A stretch of DNA of 64,000 nt. Source: Wolbachia pipientis (GTDB lineage: Bacteria; Pseudomonadota; Alphaproteobacteria; Rickettsiales; Anaplasmataceae). The position numbers and the translations under genes were made by a program. This document shows, one piece after another, positions 58,196 to 64,000 of this stretch. The stretch spans positions 558,001 through 622,000 of the forward strand of contig CP095495.1 in NCBI GenBank assembly GCA_023052945.1, in the 5' to 3' direction. The notes beneath the pieces are model-generated. The model saw only the letters and a list, made by a program, of their open reading frames with translations. It did not search any database and was not told where the DNA came from. Position 1 is the stretch's first letter, and every line of letters starts with the position of its first letter.

Positions 58196-60532
58196 TCAAA
58201 TCCCCGCTTCAATAGAAAATTTAACATTTGGTAATGGTATTATATCATAAGATTCCTTTACTAAAGGAAACCCAAAATCTAATCTAAGTCTACCAAAAGG
58301 AGAAGGCATTGAAAAGCCAAAACCTGGTGACACTCTTATAAGCTTACTATCATTATATGGATCTTTATATTTCTCATTTTTATCATCTAAGCCAAAAAGT
58401 GTTGCATAGTCAACAAATAATGAGCCGTTGATACCAGCATAGTCATATAGTTTTGGTAGTGGGAAATCTACTTGCTGTGTTAAATTAAAATAAGTTTTGC
58501 CTCCTAACGAGCTTTTATTGTTGTCTATTGCTCTTGGTCCGATACCAGAAAAATCAAACCCTCTAATCTCATTACCCCCTTTAAAAAAGTGCTGGCCAAT
58601 GTTTAAATCTTCATCGGTATAAGAAAAAATATGACCTGCCGCCATCTTAAAGCGCAGTATTATGCTATCGTCAATTTCACTTAATATAGGATGCGTGTAA
58701 AAAGACAAGAACTCAGATTTTAGGAAGTTTACATTCCCTCCCAATCCTGAAATATCCTGACTTATACGCAATAAATATCCTTCTTTTGGAGCATAAAGAT
58801 TATCCAGTTTATTATATGCCAATGTGTATCCTACTGATGAAATCTGATGTTCACCTCCTTGCCTCTTTATTATATCAGAGATGTCATTGTCTTTTCCACC
58901 CTTATTATCCATGTGTATACGGTTATACTTGTAAGAGTAGCGAATGGAATTAGTTAAGTTTTCTATAACTTTGTATGATAATTTTGTTGAAAATCCCATG
59001 TCACAACTGTCGAAGCTAGTGTGTGGTTTATCTTGTTTTTCATAAAATACGCCCACACCTAGTGATGTATCAGAATCGTTAAAATTATTTTCAACAACCT
59101 CTACATTAGTAGAAAGTGAATATTTATTTTTTTCAAGAGCAAAAGAGAGCTCTTTACCACTACCAAATAAATTACGATCTGTGAAATCAGTTTTTACAAA
59201 TGCTCCGCCAGGAAAGGACATACCTCCTGCTAAAGATAATGAGGCAGTTCTTTTTTCTTTAACATTTAAGTCAAGATTTACTGCATTGTCATTAACTGCA
59301 TAACTATTTACTTTCACTGTTTCAAAAAAATCACTACTCATTAGTTTTTTACGTGATTTTTGAATCTCAGATATATTGTACGCATCACCTTCTGCTATAC
59401 TTAGCTTACTTCTGATCACCTTATCTAAAGTGCGATCGTTACCATCAATTGTAATTTGATCTATATAAATCTTTTTACCCGGCAGCACTCTGTAGGTCAC
59501 ATCTACAACATTGTCACGTTGTGCATACTCTGGATTAACTTTTGCAAATATATATCCTTTCTCATTTAAATACTTGTTTATTTTTTCTACTGTATTATTA
59601 ATTTTAACTCTATTAAATACCTTATCGTTTTCCTCTGTTATAAAGTCCAATATTTCTTCTTTTAGGCTTAAATCCTGAATTTCAGTTTCAATATTAACCT
59701 CATTATTTCCAAACAAATATTGCTGTCCTTCGTCAATCAAAAAAGTCAATTCTATCTGATTATTATTATCAACCTCAACAATCGGTTGAATATTATTTTG
59801 AATATATCCTTTAGATGAATAAAAACGATCGAGCAATTCTATGTTAATCAATAAATGCTGTGGTGAATAACGAGTTCTGCCCTTAAACATGGCTCTAAAT
59901 AACTTACTAAATATGTCATTACTATGCACTTTAATAGCTTGCTCTAGCTCGTTTTCAGAAAAGTTTTTGTTACCTATAAATCTCATATCCTTAATTTTAG
60001 AGGTTTTACCTTCTTTTATTTTAAAAATTAGATTGACCCTATTACTATCAAGCTTATTCAGCTCATATTCAATTTTAACACCAACCTTACCATTATTTCT
60101 ATAAGTAGTGATTAAATTCATTAAATCGTTTTGCAATTTTGTTTCAGTGAAAATAGTTAGCGATTTTGATTGAATTACATTATTTAGCAGCTCTTTGCTG
60201 TTAAATAATTTATTACCCTTTAATATTATCTTGTTAATTAGTGGATTTTCTTGAATTTTTACTACTAAATTTTTTTTATCATCGATATAAGCGTTAACAC
60301 TAGCAAACAACTTTGTTTTATATAAACCTTTTATAATCGAATCTATATCATCGTCGTCTACATAGCTACCAGGTTCTAACTTTATATAAAACCCTACTGT
60401 TTGATTGCTTACTCGCTCATTGCCAATGCATTTGATATCTTTTATCTGTACTTTTTCCTTATTTTCTAAAGCAACAAGTAGAGCGGGAAAGGAGATAAAA
60501 ATTACTATTAGTATGTAAAATAGCTTTTTCAT
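58196..60532 (-). CDS. bamA: Outer membrane protein assembly factor BamA
   Basis: A 778-residue protein. The signal peptide is MKKLFYILIVIFISFPALLVALE. Five POTRA repeats fill roughly 25-345. The C-terminal barrel (from about 440) has the conserved loop-6 region (GGNEIRGFDFSGIGP) and the end RLRLDFGFPLV...FSIEAGI. The final residue is Ile in place of the usual Phe or Trp. The ATG at 60532 begins the signal peptide; the open frame upstream belongs to the rseP end. Inserts beta-barrel proteins in the outer membrane. Confidence 0.95.
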   Translation of the reverse strand: MKKLFYILIVIFISFPALLVALENKEKVQIKDIKCIGNERVSNQTVGFYIKLEPGSYVDDDDIDSIIKGLYKTKLFASVNAYIDDKKNLVVKIQENPLINKIILKGNKLFNSKELLNNVIQSKSLTIFTETKLQNDLMNLITTYRNNGKVGVKIEYELNKLDSNRVNLIFKIKEGKTSKIKDMRFIGNKNFSENELEQAIKVHSNDIFSKLFRAMFKGRTRYSPQHLLINIELLDRFYSSKGYIQNNIQPIVEVDNNNQIELTFLIDEGQQYLFGNNEVNIETEIQDLSLKEEILDFITEENDKVFNRVKINNTVEKINKYLNEKGYIFAKVNPEYAQRDNVVDVTYRVLPGKKIYIDQITIDGNDRTLDKVIRSKLSIAEGDAYNISEIQKSRKKLMSSDFFETVKVNSYAVNDNAVNLDLNVKEKRTASLSLAGGMSFPGGAFVKTDFTDRNLFGSGKELSFALEKNKYSLSTNVEVVENNFNDSDTSLGVGVFYEKQDKPHTSFDSCDMGFSTKLSYKVIENLTNSIRYSYKYNRIHMDNKGGKDNDISDIIKRQGGEHQISSVGYTLAYNKLDNLYAPKEGYLLRISQDISGLGGNVNFLKSEFLSFYTHPILSEIDDSIILRFKMAAGHIFSYTDEDLNIGQHFFKGGNEIRGFDFSGIGPRAIDNNKSSLGGKTYFNLTQQVDFPLPKLYDYAGINGSLFVDYATLFGLDDKNEKYKDPYNDSKLIRVSPGFGFSMPSPFGRLRLDFGFPLVKESYDIIPLPNVKFSIEAGI

Positions 60533-60539
60533 ATTTATT

Positions 60540-61658
60540 TTAAAAAAGACTCCTAATATCATTCGAAATTGCAATTGCCATCAGCAAGAACAAAATGAAA
60601 GCACCAAAGGTAGCCTCATATTTTTGATATTTCAAACTTAAATCTCTACGTATAACTGCTTCTATAATATAACGAAATAAATGCCCACCATCCAGTAGCG
60701 GAATTGGTAGCAAGTTAATCGCAGCTAAATTAGCTGAAATAATTGCCATGAGATACACAACCATAATAAATCCTTTTTTGGCTGATTGCCCTGAATATTT
60801 TGCAATTTTTATTGGTCCACCTATTTCACTTGCACTTCTCTTACCAACGATAATTTGAAAGATAGCTTTGATCGTTAAGCACATAGTGTGGTAAGTTTCA
60901 CTTACTGATAAGCTCACAGCCCCAAGAAAAGATGACTGCTTTAATGTATTGACTGAAATAATCCCTATAGTTTCTCTTTCTATTATGTTGCCAAAAACAT
61001 CTCTACTCTCAATTGTCAATGGAGTCAGGCTAGTTCTACGCTCCTCATTATTTCTGCTATATTTAATTTCCATTCTCGTCTTGGGGTTCGACATTATCAC
61101 ACGTGAGATATCTTCAAAGTATTTTATTTTATGTTCATTGATTTGTGTAATAGTGTCACCTGGTAATAGGCCAGCTTGTTTGGCTGCACTTCCTTCAATT
61201 ACATCCCTAATCACCGGTAGAGTGCGGTAATAACCTGCCGTGCTAAAAAATATTGTAAAAGCTATAACAGCAAGTATCATATTTGCAAAAGGTCCTGCAA
61301 AAACCACTGCTGCTTTTTTATACCGCGGTTTTGTATGAAATGAATACAACTTTTCTTCTTCAGTTAATTCTTTTTGATCAGCTGGGACACTCGCTGCATT
61401 AGTATCCCCTAACATTTTAACATAACCACCCAATGGAACAGCGCTTAATTTCCATCTAGTTCCAGACTTATCGTTAAAACCAAAAATTTCAGGACCAAAA
61501 CCTATAGAAAAAAATTCAACTTTAACTTTGCATGCTTTGGCAACAACATAATGCCCATATTCATGCACAAACACTATAACAGAAATGATTAAGGCAAATG
61601 ACAAAAAACAATATATTCCATTGCCAAACTGATGAATGAAATTCGAAATTAACTCCAC
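60540..61658 (-). CDS. rseP: RIP metalloprotease RseP
   Basis: A 372-residue site-2 protease of family M50 in the inner membrane. The zinc site HEYGHYVVAK is in the first helix (about 33-42), a PDZ domain spans about 145-215 (SAAKQAGLLPGDTI), and the second active-site motif NLLPIPLLDGGHL is near 318. It is first in the rseP-bamA-skp-fabZ cluster. Its usual sigma-E pathway partners are not seen here. Stop and bamA start are 7 bp apart. Confidence 0.94.
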   Translation of the reverse strand: MELISNFIHQFGNGIYCFLSFALIISVIVFVHEYGHYVVAKACKVKVEFFSIGFGPEIFGFNDKSGTRWKLSAVPLGGYVKMLGDTNAASVPADQKELTEEEKLYSFHTKPRYKKAAVVFAGPFANMILAVIAFTIFFSTAGYYRTLPVIRDVIEGSAAKQAGLLPGDTITQINEHKIKYFEDISRVIMSNPKTRMEIKYSRNNEERRTSLTPLTIESRDVFGNIIERETIGIISVNTLKQSSFLGAVSLSVSETYHTMCLTIKAIFQIIVGKRSASEIGGPIKIAKYSGQSAKKGFIMVVYLMAIISANLAAINLLPIPLLDGGHLFRYIIEAVIRRDLSLKYQKYEATFGAFILFLLMAIAISNDIRSLF

Positions 61659-61757
61659 CTGTGTATTTAGATCTTAAACAAATGTTAAGTATATTAAAAC
61701 GCGCCTCGCTTGACAAGTATTTAGTTTAACTTTTAAATTAAAAAAAGTTTAATTGTA

Positions 61758-62036
61758 ATGACAGATACCTCACTACTCAGAAGAAAATTGATGTATAGAA
61801 GCTGGCATAGGGGTTGCAAAGAAACCGATATACTTTTAGGGCATTTTGCATTGAAGTATCTTGATAAATTTTCCTTGAGCAAACTAATCGAATACGAAAA
61901 AATAGTTGATCTTGATGATTACGAATTATATTGTTACATAACTTGTAAGACAAACCTCCCTCCTGGCTTAAATAGTCAGATAGTCAATTTAATTGCTTGC
62001 TTTATTGAAGCTAATCCTTTATGCACTCAAGATTAG
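61758..62036 (+). CDS. sdhE: FAD assembly factor SdhE (SDHAF2 family)
   Basis: A 92-residue small helical protein. The signature RGCKETDILLG (family: RGxxE) is at about 21-31, and LDDYELYCYIT lies mid-protein. It promotes covalent flavin attachment to succinate dehydrogenase. Preceded by about 100 bp shared with the divergent rseP. Its 3' end overlaps the 3' end of zapA by 26 bp on the opposite strand. Confidence 0.9.
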   Translation: MTDTSLLRRKLMYRSWHRGCKETDILLGHFALKYLDKFSLSKLIEYEKIVDLDDYELYCYITCKTNLPPGLNSQIVNLIACFIEANPLCTQD

Positions 62037-62337
62037 TGATAATCTTATTTACCTTATCTAGTACCTCAATATATTCTATTCTTTTCTCGTTTCTATACTT
62101 TTCGCGCTCTTGATTTGCTTCATCCAACCGCTTTGTTAATTCTAAAATTTTATCCTCAAGAATTAGCGCTGCAAGTAAGAAATTTAATGCATCTGAACCC
62201 TTACCTCCAGTTTTTTGAGATACAGAACCAACTAGCTTGTCAAAACTATTAGCAAGACGTAATAAATGGCTCTTCTTCCCACTTTCGCAAGATATTTTGT
62301 ATGTGTTATTACGTATAACTATTTCTACTACTTGCAT
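62011..62337 (-). CDS. zapA: Cell division protein ZapA
   Basis: A 108-residue protein with the ZapA N-terminal fold (VEIVIRNNTYKISCESGKK) and a C-terminal coiled coil of about 60 residues. ZapA cross-links FtsZ filaments at the ring. Length is usual. Tail-to-tail overlap with sdhE. Confidence 0.8.
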   Translation of the reverse strand: MQVVEIVIRNNTYKISCESGKKSHLLRLANSFDKLVGSVSQKTGGKGSDALNFLLAALILEDKILELTKRLDEANQEREKYRNEKRIEYIEVLDKVNKIITNLECIKD

Positions 62338-62409
62338 ATGGTGCTAAAAATTTCTATCGTACAGTATAAACTCAAACCCCTACTTTCATCTTATTTATGG
62401 TATAAGTTT

Positions 62410-62688
62410 TTATTCATTTATCAAATCAGATAATTTTTTACTGCTACGAAAATATGTTTTAAAGTATTGATTCTTTGTAAACTTCTGTAACATTAAATGG
62501 CTTGTTTCTTTCAAGTTATAACTTCTAACTGAAAAAGAACCAAACCCCCTAATTTCAACTCTATTATGATGCTTCAATGTGCTTGAAAGTATCCCAAAAA
62601 ATCTATCAATTATAGCTGCTATAACAATCTTATCTAAAAAAGGATGTCTTTTTGCTACCCTCGCTATTATATCAGACTTTGTTGCCAT
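62410..62688 (-). CDS. ihfB: HU/IHF-family DNA-bending protein (IHF beta-like)
   Basis: A 92-residue protein. MATKSDIIARVAKRHPFL and VEIRGFGSFSVRSY match the IHF/HU family core. The arm region usually containing RNPKTG is replaced by NLKETSHLMLQKF, so DNA contacts may be altered. It follows rpsA by 29 bp, an arrangement (rpsA-ihfB) widely conserved in proteobacteria, which supports the IHF beta call. Confidence 0.82.
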   Translation of the reverse strand: MATKSDIIARVAKRHPFLDKIVIAAIIDRFFGILSSTLKHHNRVEIRGFGSFSVRSYNLKETSHLMLQKFTKNQYFKTYFRSSKKLSDLINE

Positions 62689-62717
62689 TTATATGAAGCC
62701 AAAATAAGTAAACCTTA

Positions 62718-64000
62718 TCACTTAGCAGATAATACTATGTTATATTTTTCAACACCCAATACTTCAACTTCTATTTTTTCTGATATAGAGAACTTTTTAT
62801 TTTCCGGTAAATGCTCTTGATCTATTAGAAGGGTTACATCGTTCTCAACTTCAACGACTAGTTCATTATCTTCTCTCTTACCTACAATAACCTGTATTTT
62901 ATCGCCTACCTTAACTTTCTTTATCAGTTCTTCAAGAGGATCATACTCTATTTGTTTTATTCCAAGATAAATTCTTGCCCGATTCACGTTAGCCCTTATT
63001 ACTTTTGCTTCTATTTTATCACCTACATTATACTTCTTTATCTCATCTGAGCTATTTTTAGACCAACTTAAATCTTTCACATATATTGTCCCTTCTACGT
63101 TCTCATCTATTTCAGAATCATTGAAAGCAACAGATACATATGAGCCGGTATTATTCTTCACTTCACCAGAAACAATAGAACCAGGAGGATATTTATTGAT
63201 AAATACTTGCCAAGGGTTGTCTACACACCTTTTCATGCTTAAACTCATCCTACTCTTAGCAATGTCAATACTGAGAATTTTTACATATACTTCTTGTCCC
63301 CTTGTTACGAGACTACTAACTGGTAAATTACTCTTAACCCAAGTTATTTCTGACGAGTGCACTAAACCTTCAATTCCAGGTCTAAGCTCAACAAACAATC
63401 CATAATCTTCTATGCTTGTTACATAACCCTTATGCACACTATCAACTGGATATTTTGACTCTGCATCTTGCCAAGGGCTATCTTCTAGCTGCTTCACACC
63501 CAAGGAAATTTTAGCATTTTCCTTATCTATTTTTATAATTTTAACTTTTATAGTCTGGCCACAAGCAAAAACTGCAGATGGATGACTCACTCTACTCCAA
63601 GAGATATCTGTAATATGTAGCAACCCATCTATAACTCCCACTACATCTGATTCATGAATACCGACAAATACACCGTAATGAGTGATGCTTTTTATTTTTC
63701 CTTCTATTATATCGCCTTCATTTAAAGATTCTAAAAATTTAATTTTTTCACCAGCGTGCAATTTTTCTAACACCAGCTTTCTTGATACTACAATATTACC
63801 TTGCTTCTTATCCATTTTAAGCACGATGAACTTTTGTTCAGTTTCAATAAGGTGATTCGCGTCTTTTACTTGCTTCAAATCCACATGACTCAGCGGTAAA
63901 AAAGCGCTTATTCCATCACCAAGATCAACAATAAAACCACATTTAATTGAGCGTTTAATAACTCCGCTTACTTCAGCTCTTGTAACTGTATCTTCTTCCA
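62718..64000 (-). CDS. rpsA: 30S ribosomal protein S1 (5' end beyond window)
   Basis: At least 427 codons, running off the right edge with no start in view (VSGVIKRSIKCGFIVDLGDG is the first domain seen). S1 RNA-binding repeats of about 70 residues follow one another: the one with GDIIEGKIKSITHYGVFVGI, one with GYVTSIEDYGLFVEL, one with SGEVKNNTGSYVSVAF, and a final degenerate one. S1 brings mRNA to the 30S subunit. The nearest in-frame GTG at 63884 is internal (Val in SHVDLKQV), not the start. Confidence 0.93.
   Translation of the reverse strand, partial: EEDTVTRAEVSGVIKRSIKCGFIVDLGDGISAFLPLSHVDLKQVKDANHLIETEQKFIVLKMDKKQGNIVVSRKLVLEKLHAGEKIKFLESLNEGDIIEGKIKSITHYGVFVGIHESDVVGVIDGLLHITDISWSRVSHPSAVFACGQTIKVKIIKIDKENAKISLGVKQLEDSPWQDAESKYPVDSVHKGYVTSIEDYGLFVELRPGIEGLVHSSEITWVKSNLPVSSLVTRGQEVYVKILSIDIAKSRMSLSMKRCVDNPWQVFINKYPPGSIVSGEVKNNTGSYVSVAFNDSEIDENVEGTIYVKDLSWSKNSSDEIKKYNVGDKIEAKVIRANVNRARIYLGIKQIEYDPLEELIKKVKVGDKIQVIVGKREDNELVVEVENDVTLLIDQEHLPENKKFSISEKIEVEVLGVEKYNIVLSAK

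Overview
The window is AT-rich, densely coded bacterial chromosome from an obligate intracellular alphaproteobacterium, almost certainly a Wolbachia (Rickettsiales, Anaplasmataceae). Four things point there: the protein sequences; single-copy housekeeping genes scattered in small operons; heavy loads of decayed insertion sequences; and short palindromic repeats that sit both between and inside genes. This identification is by recognition, not by database search.

Layout. 0-9.7 kb: AI-2E family permease, hda, an IS5-family element, xerD, plsC, rpsT, gltA, a class II aldolase, a dead IS3-family element and rnd. 9.7-16.3 kb: a broken IS110 element with a long 5' non-coding leader, coaE, a dead IS481-type element, purK, apaG, and an Rpn-type nuclease gene split by IS5 copy B. 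16.3-29.1 kb: an alpha/beta hydrolase and a membrane cytochrome c, a dispersed non-coding repeat, dapE, a glycerol-1-phosphate dehydrogenase, tRNA-Met, purB (frameshifted), rplI-rpsR-rpsF, dnaE, and an IS481/IS5 pair. 29.1-41.4 kb: a phosphohexomutase, a coiled-coil gene with an in-frame stop, palindrome and repeat clusters, tldD, tRNA-Leu, hemD-xthA, two unrecognised membrane proteins and polA. 41.4-44.5 kb: a junkyard of repeats, IS481, IS5 and a truncated IS5. 44.5-64 kb: petB-petC, a J-domain protein, nfu-hisS, surE, another IS5, ffh, a split antiporter-like protein, a large flavoprotein oxidoreductase, the envelope cluster rseP-bamA-skp-fabZ, sdhE, zapA, an IHF-like gene and the 3' part of rpsA.

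Themes. Respiration and its assembly recur (petBC, cytochrome c, nfu, sdhE, gltA). Replication and repair genes are scattered through the window (hda, dnaE, polA, xthA, xerD, rnd). The rseP-bamA-skp-fabZ block is a compact envelope-biogenesis operon.

The most notable observations are as follows. (1) At least three, probably four, conserved genes (purB, petB, a NuoN/MrpD-like gene and a large oxidoreductase) are each thrown out of frame by exactly one missing base in a homopolymer run. This is either systematic base-calling loss or polymerase slippage. (2) Palindromic repeats are inserted in frame inside dnaE, a glycerol-1-phosphate dehydrogenase and the oxidoreductase. (3) Ribosomal protein S6 carries an internal insertion of about 140 residues. 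(4) An approximately 470-bp non-coding repeat family with internal duplication occurs several times. (5) The IS110 leader is a candidate bridge RNA. (6) The IS5 family has five full-length copies with readable target duplications, one of them cleanly splitting an Rpn gene. I did not find a convincing new defence or secretion system.
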